From the NCBI RefSeq assembly GCF_010731895.1, contig NZ_AP022596.1, forward strand, positions 248,001 to 312,000: a stretch of 64,000 nt of DNA, in the 5' to 3' direction. This document shows, one piece after another, positions 38,959 through 48,738 of the stretch. How positions within the stretch are numbered: the stretch's first letter is position 1; each line of letters starts with the position of its first letter. Under the pieces are notes generated by a model that saw only the letters and a list, made by a program, of their open reading frames with translations, did no database searches and had not been told where the DNA came from. Position numbers and translations under genes: made by a program. The DNA is from Mycolicibacterium helvum (GTDB lineage: Bacteria > Actinomycetota > Actinomycetes > Mycobacteriales > Mycobacteriaceae).

Positions 38959-40650
38959 TTAGAGTCTGCTCTCCATCCGGGCGGTCACGCTCGCCTCTTG
39001 CAGATCGAGGCGCCCGAGCATGGCGCGCACGGCCTCGTCGTCGATCTGGCCGGCGTCGCGCTCTCTGATCAGCGCGGCCCGCTGGGCAGCCAGCACCTCG
39101 CGATACAGGGTGGAAAACACTTCCGCACGCAGGTCGTGCTCCTCGGGATCCGGCATCTCGTCGGCGTCCTTGGAGTGCCGGGCGATCCAGTTTCGGATGT
39201 CGGTCAGCACCTGCGGATCGAGGCCTCCGGGCGGATTCGCCTCGAACCAGGCGAGCACCTCGTCGGCCGCGGCGTGGACCGTGCCCTCGGCCTTGAGGGT
39301 CTCCTCTCGGTCGTAGGCGCGGTCGTCCTCCTGCGACGACAGCTTGAGCCGGCGGATCAGCGGCGGCAGCGTCCACCCCTGCAGCAGCAGCGTGCCGACG
39401 GCCACGACGAAGGCGATCGCCTGAATGGTGGCGCGCTCCGGAAACGGTTCACCGCTGGCGATGGTCGGCGGGATACCGGCCGCGGCGGCCAGCGTCACCA
39501 CTCCGCGCATCCCGGTCCAGGACACCACCACGTTCTCCTGCCAGGTCAACGAGGTGTGGTCGATCATCGACCGCCACTTGCCTTGTGGCCGCGCTCGTTT
39601 GCGCACACCGAGCGCGCCTCGGCCGCCGCGTTCGGGGATCGGCACACTCAGTTTGCGATCGACGTGTCGGAACAGAACGCCGCGGCCGAACATCACGAAC
39701 ACCGACAGCGGACGGATCACCAGCACGATCGCCAGCACCACGGCGGCCGCGACACCGACCTCCACCAGCGACTCGTAGGCCTCGCGCAGGTCTTCTAGGA
39801 CGAACCGCAGATGCAGGCCGATGTAGGCGAACACGAACGCCTCCAGCAGCACGTCGACCGAGTGCCAGACGTAGCGCTCTTGCAGCCGGGTCTGGTAGCC
39901 CGCACTCAGCGTTCCGCTGCCGACGACGAACCCGGCGGCCACCACGGCCAGCACTCCCGAAGCATGAAACCGTTCTGCGGTGATGTAGGCGGCGAACGGC
40001 ACCACCAGGCCCTGGATCGTCTCCAGGCTCGCGCTGTTCAGCCGGTCGCGGATCCACAGCGTGATGTAGCCAAGCGCGACGCCGACTGCCGGGCCGAGCA
40101 CCGCGCTATAGCCGAACAACAGCAGCGGGTTGTCGATGAAGGTGTGGGTGCCGGCGACCTGGGCAACCGCGATCGAAAACAACGCCAGCGCGGCGGCATC
40201 GTTGATCAGGCTCTCGCCGGTGAGGATCGTCATGACCCGCTTGGGCAGGCCCAGTTTGCGCCCGACCGCGACGGCGGTGACAGCGTCGGGCGGCGCGACG
40301 ATGGCGCCCAGGACCAGCGCGGTCGCGAAGGTCAGCGGCACCACGACCAGCCATGCGGAGACGGCGGCGACGGTGAAGGCGGTGACCACCACCAGGGCGA
40401 CCCCGAGGCCGAGGATCGGTTTGATGTTGCGCATGAATGCCGGGAACGAGAAGTCCAGCGCCGCCGAGTACAGCAGCGGCGGCAGCACCACGGTGAGCAG
40501 GACATGTGAGTCCAGTTCAGGTGCGGTGAATCCCGGCAGGAACGACGCGGCAATGCCGACGAGGACGATCATCAGAGCGGGCTCCAGGCCACGCTGCTTT
40601 GCGATCGCCGCTACAGCGATGGCGCCGACGACGACGAGAATCAGTTCCAT
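38959..40650 (-). CDS. Na+/H+ antiporter, CPA1 family
   Basis: The 563-residue protein has about a dozen membrane spans in the first 400 residues, with the CPA1 ion-binding pattern AIVAPPDAVTAVAVGRK and LTGESLINDAAALALF. A cytoplasmic C-terminal domain of about 150 helical residues follows. It exchanges monovalent cations for protons in pH and sodium control. It is convergent with the Gly/Trp-rich membrane protein gene. Confidence 0.92.
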   Translation of the reverse strand: MELILVVVGAIAVAAIAKQRGLEPALMIVLVGIAASFLPGFTAPELDSHVLLTVVLPPLLYSAALDFSFPAFMRNIKPILGLGVALVVVTAFTVAAVSAWLVVVPLTFATALVLGAIVAPPDAVTAVAVGRKLGLPKRVMTILTGESLINDAAALALFSIAVAQVAGTHTFIDNPLLLFGYSAVLGPAVGVALGYITLWIRDRLNSASLETIQGLVVPFAAYITAERFHASGVLAVVAAGFVVGSGTLSAGYQTRLQERYVWHSVDVLLEAFVFAYIGLHLRFVLEDLREAYESLVEVGVAAAVVLAIVLVIRPLSVFVMFGRGVLFRHVDRKLSVPIPERGGRGALGVRKRARPQGKWRSMIDHTSLTWQENVVVSWTGMRGVVTLAAAAGIPPTIASGEPFPERATIQAIAFVVAVGTLLLQGWTLPPLIRRLKLSSQEDDRAYDREETLKAEGTVHAAADEVLAWFEANPPGGLDPQVLTDIRNWIARHSKDADEMPDPEEHDLRAEVFSTLYREVLAAQRAALIRERDAGQIDDEAVRAMLGRLDLQEASVTARMESRL

Positions 40651-41524
40651 ACGAAGATTGTCCCGTCCGCCCTATGAGTCCGCCCGGTGTGGTTACAAAC
40701 CGGGCGTGAGCCAACAAATCGTCCGGGTTTCTTGGATCGGGAAGGCAGGCATGAAGTCGTCGGCGAAGGGTCTCGGTGGCCATCGGCGATTCGCAACGAC
40801 GGGATCGCTCAGCAGTCCCGAGCGAGACCCCGGTACTTCGGCGGCTTTCGCGTTGGCGGGGCCAGCATCGGTGAACATTCAGATCGACCATGTACTGAGC
40901 GCCTGGCAACCTGGCGGCGCTTGTCTACTCGAGGATGCCGTAATGAGGACCGGAGGAACCGCCGCGCAACCGAATGGCTCTGAATTTCGAATCAGCCTGG
41001 GCCGCCTGCAAATACGGTCGACCCGGCTTACAGCAAGCTGCTCAACTCAACGTACCGATAGCAGACCTTATGTCAAGTATAAGCGAGAGGTGTTGTCCCC
41101 CAACACAGTTGGTGTTGTTGTTTGGTGACCACCGATGTCGTCGTCGTCATCGTTGCCTCTGCTTCATCATCCGGTCCACTGTCTGTTGCGTTACTCCCTG
41201 TGGCAATGAAGTTACCGTTGTTGGCAGCAACGTTGTGTCCTTTCGGATTCGGCTGTTTTCGCTGTTGGCATCTCGGTTCGGCGTCGAGAATTGCTCGGGT
41301 GCAGCGCCATTCGATTGACTAGAGCAACGGACCGACGCACGCATTGATGCATCAGATGAAGCGATGCCTCGGCTTTGTGCGAGCGGCTACGGATGAGGTC
41401 GTCCAGGCTCCGATGGGACATAGGGAACAGCGCAACCGCTCCCCCGGCGGGGGATAGGCGTCTGTGTTCAGCATCTAGGTCGTCAATGCATTCGTTTCGC
41501 GCTGCCCGCCATAATGGGAAAATT
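40651..41524. other. Left margin of the accessory island; no convincing gene
   Basis: These 874 bases hold only short frames without conserved features (one of 140 codons from GTG 40707 has poor codon use). There is a weak inverted repeat CAACAC-AGTTG-GTGTTG near 41101-41117. The composition changes from typical mycobacterial coding DNA here. Confidence 0.5.
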
Positions 41525-42541
41525 ATGAGGTTCAAACGCCGCAATTCGGAATCGCTCGCAGACCTGATCTGCGGCAACGTCGGCTCCGATGCCCCGACCG
41601 TCGGCGTCGAGCCGAAGTACTTCCCCTACCGGTCGAGTATGTACATCACCGAGTTCTTCCGCGACATGGACACTGAGTACCAGCACGACGGTTCGACCCG
41701 ACATCGGTGGGTGGCTGACGTGATCGACATGATGCTGGACGAGCCGCATGAAGGCCCCGCACACCCGCCCGAGGTGTTCTGCCGCCTCATCGACCACCTG
41801 ATGACCACGGCAGATGCCATGAACGAAGGTGCCGACCGCCCCAACGCGCTGCGACTGCTCAATGAGGTACTGACCCGTGAGGGGTTCGAGGCGTTCTACG
41901 GCGATGACCGGCACTGCTACCTGCGACACGTCGGCTCGAACACCGTCACGGTTCTGCAGGCCAATCCGCACCGGCCATTGTCAGCGGCCGAGCAGAAGCG
42001 CCGCGACCAGCTCGAGGGATACCTCGACTTCTGCAGCGAGGACGAGCTGATCGAGGAGGTTTTACTACCTCTGTTCCGGCAGTTGGGATTTCACCGCGTC
42101 ACCGCGGTCGGACATAAGGACAAGGCACTTGAATACGGCAAGGACGTGTGGATGCGGTACGCGCTGCCGACCCAGCACCGTCTTTACTTCGGTATCCAGG
42201 CGAAGAAGGGGAAGCTCGACGCGTCCGGCGTCACTAAGACCGGCAACGCCAACATCGCCGAGATCCACAATCAGGCGTTGATGATGCTGGCGCATGAGAT
42301 TTTTGACCCTGAAACCAATCGGCGAGTGCTGGTCGATCATGCATTCATCGTCGCTGGTGGCGAGATCACCAAGGCGGCACGCAACTGGCTTGCCAATGCC
42401 CTCGACGCTACGAAGCGCAGCCAGATCATGTTCATGGACCGAACCGACATCGTGAACCTGTACGTGGTGACCAACCTACCGCTGCCCGCGAAGGCGCTGC
42501 CGCAGGAGACCGATCCATGGGGTGCCGAGCCGCCCTTCTGA
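41525..42541 (+). CDS. AbiJ-N-terminal-like protein with PD-(D/E)xK/Mrr-like nuclease end
   Basis: The 338-residue protein has an N-terminal segment with PYRSSMYITEFFRDMD and DGSTRHRWVADVIDMM, a pattern I associate with AbiJ N-terminal (AbiJ_NTD) modules of abortive-infection proteins. Its C-terminal half has the spacing of a Mrr-type nuclease: Glu203 and Asp207 in ALEYGKDVWM, then Gln225-x-Lys227 in FGIQAKKGK. ATG at 41525 is used because the longer frame upstream is not conserved-looking. It may be a stand-alone antiphage effector that cuts nucleic acid. The fold assignment is by eye. Confidence 0.65.
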   Translation: MRFKRRNSESLADLICGNVGSDAPTVGVEPKYFPYRSSMYITEFFRDMDTEYQHDGSTRHRWVADVIDMMLDEPHEGPAHPPEVFCRLIDHLMTTADAMNEGADRPNALRLLNEVLTREGFEAFYGDDRHCYLRHVGSNTVTVLQANPHRPLSAAEQKRRDQLEGYLDFCSEDELIEEVLLPLFRQLGFHRVTAVGHKDKALEYGKDVWMRYALPTQHRLYFGIQAKKGKLDASGVTKTGNANIAEIHNQALMMLAHEIFDPETNRRVLVDHAFIVAGGEITKAARNWLANALDATKRSQIMFMDRTDIVNLYVVTNLPLPAKALPQETDPWGAEPPF

Positions 42542-42735
42542 CTGGCTCAAACGCAGAAACGGCCAGGCCGGCCTCATCCCCCGGGCAGATCAATCCCTCG
42601 CCTCAGCGCTGAGGAAGCAGGAGGCACGCGGCGAGCTGCGCATCCTGCCGCGGGCCGAGATGGGTTTGGGCTCAGCGGAGTAGGTCGTCAGCCCAGCGGT
42701 TCGGTGTACACGCCGACCTCAGCCAGCCCTGGCGC
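42542..42735. other. Gap with a possible C-terminal gene remnant
   Basis: From 42542 an open frame without a start codon runs to the TAG at 42679-42681 (LKRRNGQAGLIPRADQSLA near its front). It looks like the tail of a lost protein but I cannot name it. Nothing else is visible before the convergent kinase gene. Confidence 0.3.
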
Positions 42736-44667
42736 TCACCAGCCCCACGCCAGGTCACCGTTCAGGTCTGCCTTGCAAGTGGCGATCCCGTCGGTCTGCA
42801 CGACACGGGCGCGCGCCCCCGGCTCGCTGCACGCCGACCCGACCTGGACCGCCGGCCGACTCTCGTGGGTCTTGTCTCTCCACGAACCCGTCTCCATGCT
42901 GCAGTACAGCGTGCCGTCGGGTGATACATCGCCGGACTCCGCTGGGGTGCACGGCTTGCCTTCGTAGAGGAAGGGAGCCGCGGTGGTCGTCGTCACCGCG
43001 GTGCGGGTCGAAGTGACCGCGGGCGTTGCCGGCTTGTCCTCCCCGACGTAACCGGCTCCGCCCCAATGTAAGTCCTTGTCGGTCCATGTCCCGTTGGCGC
43101 ACGAGGGTGTGCAGTCGTTCTGGTGTTCGCGAAGTACGTATCGTCCGTCGACGCCGGGACCGATCAGCTCGGTGTCGAGCATGTCCTCACCGGTGGTCCT
43201 GAACCCCTGTGCGGTCGGGACCAACACCAGAACCATTGCAGGGTTGTGCGCTCCGCCGCCGTGGTAGCGAATGAAGAGATTGCCGGTGAGATCGGTCGCT
43301 GGCTCGGCAAACTCGAATCCGTAGCCGAACTTGACGGGAATCGGCATGAGAACCGAGCCGGCAGCGGTCACAGCAGAGATGCAGGCGCCGTCACCGACCG
43401 CGGCGCCGTACGACGGTGTCTGGGGGATGATGAAAACCCGCATCCGGCCCACATACGGATGCTCGAGGTCGTGGTGAGAGGTGGCGGTGCCTGGGCAGCC
43501 TGCGTTTGGTGATGGGTTGTCGGGCAGCGGCGCAGCCTGCGCCGATGACGGCGGCGCGCTCACCGGGGGCACGGTTGCCGTTGTCGAAGTCTCCGCCGTC
43601 TTGGCCGCCGGCGCCGCAGCTTCATCGCTCCCACCACGGGTGGCGTAGATGCCGACCGCCGTCGCAGCGACTGCGACCGTCGCCAGCACCGCAGCGGCGG
43701 TAGGCGCCGTCCGAGACTTCGGCTGCGGTCGCGGCAAGGCCTTCGCTACAGCCTTCCGCACCTGCGTCGGCTCGTTCGACGGCTGCGTGACCGCTGCCAT
43801 GGTCGGCGCGAACGCTGCAACTTCTCCGCGAGCCGCCTCCTGCAGCGCGGTGATGAACTCCGCACAGGACTGGTACCGGTCGTCGGGGCTCTTCGCCAGC
43901 ACCCGTTCGAAGACCGCGTCCATACCCTCCGGAAGGCGCGCGTTGGCTGCGGTGATGGACGGCACCGGCTTGGTCAGGTGCGCGGACATCGCCGAGGCGA
44001 TCGAGGTTTCCGTGAACGGCGGCTTCCCGGTGAGCAGGTGGAACGCGGTGCAGCCTAGGGAGTAGATGTCCGACCGGTTGTCGACCTCCTCGCCCTCGAT
44101 CGCCTCCGGCGAGATGTACTGCATCGTCCCGATCGTCATCCCGGTGGACGTCAACGAGGTGGACTCACCGGCGGCCTTGGCGATGCCGAAATCCGCGAGC
44201 TTCACCGACTCAATCTGCGGCGCCCCATCGGTCTCGTCGATCCCGACCAAGATGTTCGCGGGCTTCACATCGCGGTGCGTCACGCGTTGCTTGCGCCAGG
44301 CGTGGTCCAACCCCGCGGCCGCGGCACCTACCAGCTGGACCGCAAGGTCGGGTTCCAGCGGACCGTCGACCCTGAGCAACTCCGAGGCGTCCGTGCCGTC
44401 GATGTACTCCATCGTGATCCACAGCCGGCCCTCGAACTCGCCGCGGTCGTGCAGCGTGACGATGTTCGGGTGGCTCAACTGAGCGAGCAGGTCCGCCTCG
44501 CGCTGGAACCGCACCTTGAAGTCGTCGTTGCGGGAGACCCCGGCGTCGAGCAGCTTCAGCGCGTCCTGCCGCGGTAGTCGCGGGTGCTGCACGAGGAACA
44601 CCTGCCCCATCCCGCCCGCACCGAGCTGACGGATGACGCGGTACCCCGCGATCTCGGTGATTTGCAC
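42736..44667 (-). CDS. Receptor-type Ser/Thr protein kinase (PknB-like)
   Basis: The 643-residue protein has a complete Hanks-type kinase domain (1-270): glycine loop GAGGMGQVF, Lys38, Glu57, HRDVKPAN with Asp133, ADFG with Asp159, and an activation loop with several Thr before SPEAI. A Pro/Arg-rich juxtamembrane part, one membrane span (about 345-365) and a 270-residue outer domain with several cysteines follow. The GTG at 44667 gives the normal start. The outer domain lacks PASTA repeats and should sense an unknown signal. Confidence 0.9.
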   Translation of the reverse strand: MQITEIAGYRVIRQLGAGGMGQVFLVQHPRLPRQDALKLLDAGVSRNDDFKVRFQREADLLAQLSHPNIVTLHDRGEFEGRLWITMEYIDGTDASELLRVDGPLEPDLAVQLVGAAAAGLDHAWRKQRVTHRDVKPANILVGIDETDGAPQIESVKLADFGIAKAAGESTSLTSTGMTIGTMQYISPEAIEGEEVDNRSDIYSLGCTAFHLLTGKPPFTETSIASAMSAHLTKPVPSITAANARLPEGMDAVFERVLAKSPDDRYQSCAEFITALQEAARGEVAAFAPTMAAVTQPSNEPTQVRKAVAKALPRPQPKSRTAPTAAAVLATVAVAATAVGIYATRGGSDEAAAPAAKTAETSTTATVPPVSAPPSSAQAAPLPDNPSPNAGCPGTATSHHDLEHPYVGRMRVFIIPQTPSYGAAVGDGACISAVTAAGSVLMPIPVKFGYGFEFAEPATDLTGNLFIRYHGGGAHNPAMVLVLVPTAQGFRTTGEDMLDTELIGPGVDGRYVLREHQNDCTPSCANGTWTDKDLHWGGAGYVGEDKPATPAVTSTRTAVTTTTAAPFLYEGKPCTPAESGDVSPDGTLYCSMETGSWRDKTHESRPAVQVGSACSEPGARARVVQTDGIATCKADLNGDLAWGW

Positions 44668-44725
44668 GCTGTGAGTGTGGCAGGCGCGTTCGCTCACGGG
44701 ACCGGATCCCGTGGGCCAAGCACGG

Positions 44726-44842
44726 TCAACATGGCTCCTCATGCTGGTGGGGTGTATGGCGCGGCGCCGAGAAAGTTGCGACGAGTGCGGCGATCACGAA
44801 CCCGACGATTGCGAGGGCGAGGGTGAGTGCTGTCCCCCGCAC
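44726..44842 (-). CDS. Possible small membrane protein upstream of the kinase gene
   Basis: A 38-codon frame starting at GTG 44842 encodes one membrane span (TALTLALAIVGFVIAALVAT) and ends in a His-rich tail (HTPHQHEEPC). Codon use is GC-rich in third positions. There is no good ribosome-binding site, perhaps because the upstream side is insertion-sequence debris. It lies 58 bp before the kinase start. Confidence 0.35.
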   Translation of the reverse strand: MRGTALTLALAIVGFVIAALVATFSAPRHTPHQHEEPC

Positions 44843-44861
44843 TGAAATCGTAGGTGGAGGC

Positions 44862-45360
44862 GTCTCATATCCTGTCTCCAATCCTCACGCGGTCAGCCGG
44901 CGACCCGCCCACCACGCCATCAGCTCGATCCGCCAGCTCAAATGAGACGGCCGTGCACCGATGCGTCTCACTCAGCCTGGCGGTTCGCTGCATCAGGCCG
45001 CCGGGTCAAGTGAGAACGGACAGTCTGATGTAATTCCGCTCCCCAACCTTTGATGACATCCTCCCCCGTCGGTGATGCCCGTCGCCGAACGTCACGGCAA
45101 CCGGCTCCACCTGCCCTAGGCGGCCTCGGGCAGTGCGCGGGTCTCGGTGCGACTCATGGCAGACGGAGTTGCCGAAGGTCCACTGAGTTTCGGACGCGAG
45201 GAAGATCTCCAGCTCCCCTGCGGCGCCTCAGGTTTCGCGATCGATGCCCGCCATTACGCAAGTGACAAATTCATTGAGACGAGTCTGACCGCGATCGTCT
45301 CAGTGAACTTGGCACCTTCGCAGCTGGCGGGTGACAACTCCATTGAGACCGGACATTTCG
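44862..45360. repeat. Insertion-sequence-like terminal repeat cluster without transposase
   Basis: Degenerate copies of a roughly 20-bp motif around TTGAGAC lie here. Direct copies are at 45263-45283 (TGACAAATTCATTGAGACGA) and 45332-45351 (TGACAACTCCATTGAGACC), with an inverted copy at 45295-45315. Weaker copies are at 44938-44950 (TCAAATGAGACGG), 44964-44970 and 45005-45020 (TCAAGTGAGAACGGAC). The multiple-end-repeat style resembles IS21-type elements. No transposase remains. It separates the kinase from the helicase gene. Confidence 0.5.
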
Positions 45361-45384
45361 GAGGAATCGTGGGAATCCGATCGC

Positions 45385-48300
45385 TCATCGTCGATACCGT
45401 GAGGCATCCTCGACAAAAGAATTTAGTGTCGCCAGCAGCCTCATGTCGTTGACGGTCCGAGCGCGCGTGTTGAGTAGTTCCTCGGTGCACACCAGATAGG
45501 CGAGACAGCGCGCTCGGCTGACCGCGACGTTCAACCGGTTACGCGAAAACAAGAAGTCGATGCCGCGGACGATGTCTTCGCCGCTCGATGTCGCCATGCT
45601 GAAGAACACGACCGCTGCTTCCTTGCCTTGGAATTTATCCACCGTGCCCACCGGCACGCCGGCAGTGACAGCGTGCCGCGCGAGCCCGTCACGGATCGCA
45701 CGCACCTGGTCGTTGTAGGGCGTGACGACCATGAAATCAGTTGTTATAAGCGGTTTCGTACACCCGTCGAAGTCGGTCCATTCGGTGCCGATTAGCTGAC
45801 GAATCTGGTCGACGATGACGTCTGCTTCCTCGGTCGAAGAGGTCCCGTTCCCGTCGTGCGCTGCCTGTAGCCATCGCAAACCTGTTCCCGCGGAGGTTGA
45901 TTGTCGCTCGCAGTCGGGGTGGTGCGTGAGCCGCCCCTCGTAGATTTGCTCGGAGATGAAGCCACAAACGTCCGGGTGCATACGCCACGTCTCCGTGAGG
46001 AACACACCACGGTCATCGGCCAGGGTGACGTTCTCCCCCACGATGTGCTCAAGGACACTGCGCCCGCTTCCACGTGGGTGGACCGCTTGGGCGACTTGAG
46101 GCAGTTGCAGCGGATCTCCTAGCACAATCAAGTTGTGGGCAGCTCGCGATGCAGCGAGCGTATCGGCCAGCGACATTTGGCCTGCCTCGTCCACGACGAG
46201 TACGTCGACCGGTTCGGCAGCCATGGCGTTCGACGCGAATAACCACGTTGTTCCTGCAACGAGGTTGAAGTTCGAACCTGCGCACGCCGCATTCGTCGTG
46301 GCACTAGTGGCTCCGATCGGCGAGGGAACACCCTCGGGCCCTTTGTGCGCGGCGCGTAGGTCAATGAGGCGACCGTTCCGAGTGAACACGGCGATCACCT
46401 TCTGCAAGAGGTGGGTGATGGCGACGTGGCTTGTAGCAGTTATTCCGACCCGCATGCCGGCGGTGATCAGCGTGTAGATGAGGTGCGCGGCGTTGTGGGT
46501 CTTCCCCGCGCCCGGCGGACCTTGAATCGCGACAAAACTGTGGTCAAGCTGGGTGACCCATCGTGTCATGTCGACGAGGTCGTCGATGAACACCCCGTCG
46601 GCCGGCCCGCCCGCGGTGAAACGCGGGAGTTGTCGGTCAATCAATCCAACAGTGACAGGGTTCGGCGGGCGACCGGCGAGTATGTCGTCGGCAAAGGCCT
46701 GTAGAGCCAAGGCCTTCGATTTGGGATCGACCCAGTCGTCGAGAACGACGGATGCAGGCACACAACCCGATTCGCGCAACTTCTCCCCCCAGATGAGGTC
46801 TACCTCGCCCGACGCGCGATCCAGGCGCTCGATGGTGGAATACAGCCGCTTGCCATCCAAATCGAGGAAGATGACTGTGCCACCTCCGCGCGGAAAGCGT
46901 TCCAAGTTCTGGGCCGGGAAGCTGAACCGCATCAGCGGACTGATCGGCCGACCTCGTTTGCCGATTCTCTCAATTCGCGTGACAAATTCCATGCAGGCCA
47001 ACGCTTCAGGGTCTGTCAGGAGGTCGTCAGGGTCGGCTTGGAGCTTGAGTGTTCGGGGGACGATGTACGCCTTCCACTCGCGCCACCAATAGCCCAGCAG
47101 GTCTCCGAGGAAGAATTCTCGGGTGCCCTCACCAAACTCGTGGAGCCGGACGACGCGTTCGTTGAGTTCCGGGATGCCCTGTTCGGGTTCGGTGACCGCG
47201 TCGCGGAAGGCCAGGCCAGCTGGGCGATTGTCCAGCAGCCAGTGCCGCAATGCCCGTGTCGCGCGGACGTCGTCTTCGTTGTAGGCAGCGATTGGTGCCA
47301 GTGTCGCTTCATCGCCGTCCACCATGTATTGCTCGTATTGGACAACGGCCCCGGCGCCCTTGTCGATGTCGTGGCTGCGTTGAAACTTGGCGAGCCGCTC
47401 CAGCGATTTCAATCCATAGGACTCGGCGCCGACTTGAAAACTATTGAGTGCCACCGCATACAGGTCCACAAACGCGCCAGTATCCACCAGTTCGGTCAGC
47501 TCAGCCTCAGTGACTCCGTAGGATTCGGCTAACCCCCTCAACGCCGAACGCTCGGTGTGGTTGTAGTGATAAACATGCATGCCCGGGTACAGATTGCGGC
47601 GCTCACGCAGATAGACGACCAGCTCTCCAACCGCGTCAGCTTCCTGCCCCTGGTCATGGGCCCACCACGCCCGATAGGTCCAATCACTGCAACCGTTGCG
47701 CTCAAGTAGTCCGAAGAGAAAGAACAGCCCAGTATCGGGCCGCCAAAACGGATGACCCTCAAAGTCGAGGAACACGTCGCCGTCGTCCGGTGCGGGCAAC
47801 TGCTCCAGCCCACGGCCCCACACCGGTTCATTACTCGGCGCGATTATCGAAAACGGTGGTGGCCCAGCAAGATCGACGCGTGCCTGCAGTTGCAGAGCTG
47901 CCTGCCCAACCAAGCGAGTCAGCCGCGTGGGATTCATGCCCTCGACGGGATCGGTAGCTCCCGCCAGCTGAGTCAGCGTCGGCAGGTCAGCTCCGGTCAG
48001 AGTGGTGATGTCACGCTGACGGATGCCGGCAACGTAGACCAGTGAGTCCTCGCTGCGCCAACGCTCCTCACACACCGAGTCGAACTCGCAGTAATCGCAA
48101 TGCAGACATGGTTGTGGGACCGTGGCTGCATCAGGTCCGCGCACGATCGCCTCGGAGAGCTGAGTACGCAACCGACGCCAATACGACCGGAACTCATTGA
48201 CGCGCAGCGACTCTAGGTGCCCGGAGCCCAACCAAAGGTGCATTCGATTGACCGGCGTGTGTGTGAGCGCCCTGAGGGCTTCGGCGTAGAAACACAGCTG

Positions 48301-48738
48301 CAAGACGTGTCCTGGCTTGGCTTCGACGCGAGTCAGCTTGGCGTCAACGGGCTCGTACGAGACTGTGCCCGTTTCCGAATCGTGCCCGCGGATCACGAAG
48401 TCGGCGATGCCCTGGATGCCGTCGTGGATGAATGGCATCTGGTAGAAAACGTCGTAAACGCCCGCCAACGGGTTCCCAATCCGCTCGACCCAGTCGGAAA
48501 AGCGTTCACCCTCTTGCCGCTGAGGAACCTCCAGGATCGACTTGCCTTGACGGCGGTAGTTCTCTAGACAGTCGCGTTCATGCGCGATCCCTTTGTCGGC
48601 GACAAGTCGCGCGAAGGACCCGAACACCGGTTTGGGGTCGTCAATGAGGCCGCCGTCGACCTGCCCGCGGAGCGTGAGATAGTGAGGGCACTCTAACCAG
48701 GCAGTGACCTTCGAGGGCGTCATCGGTCTTGGTGGCAC
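45385..48738 (-). CDS. RecB-like nuclease, RNase H-like and SF1 helicase fusion (TM0106 type)
   Basis: The 1,117-residue protein starts at GTG 48738 behind GGAGG. Its N-terminal RecB-like nuclease domain (1-230) has Cys17 (LECPHYL), active-site YEPVDAKLTR and three Cys in CLHCDYCEFDSVCEERW that could hold an iron-sulfur cluster as in Cas4/AddB. A DEDD RNase H-like domain (about 320-520) begins with VFLDFEGHPFW. The SF1 helicase (about 730-1,110) has Walker A IQGPPGAGKT, DEAGQMSL, and VDKFQGKEAAVV. Such proteins process DNA ends; the genomic role is unknown but they recur in mobile and defence contexts. Confidence 0.88.
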   Translation of the reverse strand: MPPRPMTPSKVTAWLECPHYLTLRGQVDGGLIDDPKPVFGSFARLVADKGIAHERDCLENYRRQGKSILEVPQRQEGERFSDWVERIGNPLAGVYDVFYQMPFIHDGIQGIADFVIRGHDSETGTVSYEPVDAKLTRVEAKPGHVLQLCFYAEALRALTHTPVNRMHLWLGSGHLESLRVNEFRSYWRRLRTQLSEAIVRGPDAATVPQPCLHCDYCEFDSVCEERWRSEDSLVYVAGIRQRDITTLTGADLPTLTQLAGATDPVEGMNPTRLTRLVGQAALQLQARVDLAGPPPFSIIAPSNEPVWGRGLEQLPAPDDGDVFLDFEGHPFWRPDTGLFFLFGLLERNGCSDWTYRAWWAHDQGQEADAVGELVVYLRERRNLYPGMHVYHYNHTERSALRGLAESYGVTEAELTELVDTGAFVDLYAVALNSFQVGAESYGLKSLERLAKFQRSHDIDKGAGAVVQYEQYMVDGDEATLAPIAAYNEDDVRATRALRHWLLDNRPAGLAFRDAVTEPEQGIPELNERVVRLHEFGEGTREFFLGDLLGYWWREWKAYIVPRTLKLQADPDDLLTDPEALACMEFVTRIERIGKRGRPISPLMRFSFPAQNLERFPRGGGTVIFLDLDGKRLYSTIERLDRASGEVDLIWGEKLRESGCVPASVVLDDWVDPKSKALALQAFADDILAGRPPNPVTVGLIDRQLPRFTAGGPADGVFIDDLVDMTRWVTQLDHSFVAIQGPPGAGKTHNAAHLIYTLITAGMRVGITATSHVAITHLLQKVIAVFTRNGRLIDLRAAHKGPEGVPSPIGATSATTNAACAGSNFNLVAGTTWLFASNAMAAEPVDVLVVDEAGQMSLADTLAASRAAHNLIVLGDPLQLPQVAQAVHPRGSGRSVLEHIVGENVTLADDRGVFLTETWRMHPDVCGFISEQIYEGRLTHHPDCERQSTSAGTGLRWLQAAHDGNGTSSTEEADVIVDQIRQLIGTEWTDFDGCTKPLITTDFMVVTPYNDQVRAIRDGLARHAVTAGVPVGTVDKFQGKEAAVVFFSMATSSGEDIVRGIDFLFSRNRLNVAVSRARCLAYLVCTEELLNTRARTVNDMRLLATLNSFVEDASRYRR

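Noticed and set aside
40707..41128. A 140-codon plus-strand frame left of the island
   Set aside because: Poor codon use, no conserved motif and no ribosome-binding site.
45147..45452. A 101-codon frame crossing the insertion-sequence-like repeats
   Set aside because: It spans the repeat cluster and runs into the end of the helicase gene; no protein-like features.
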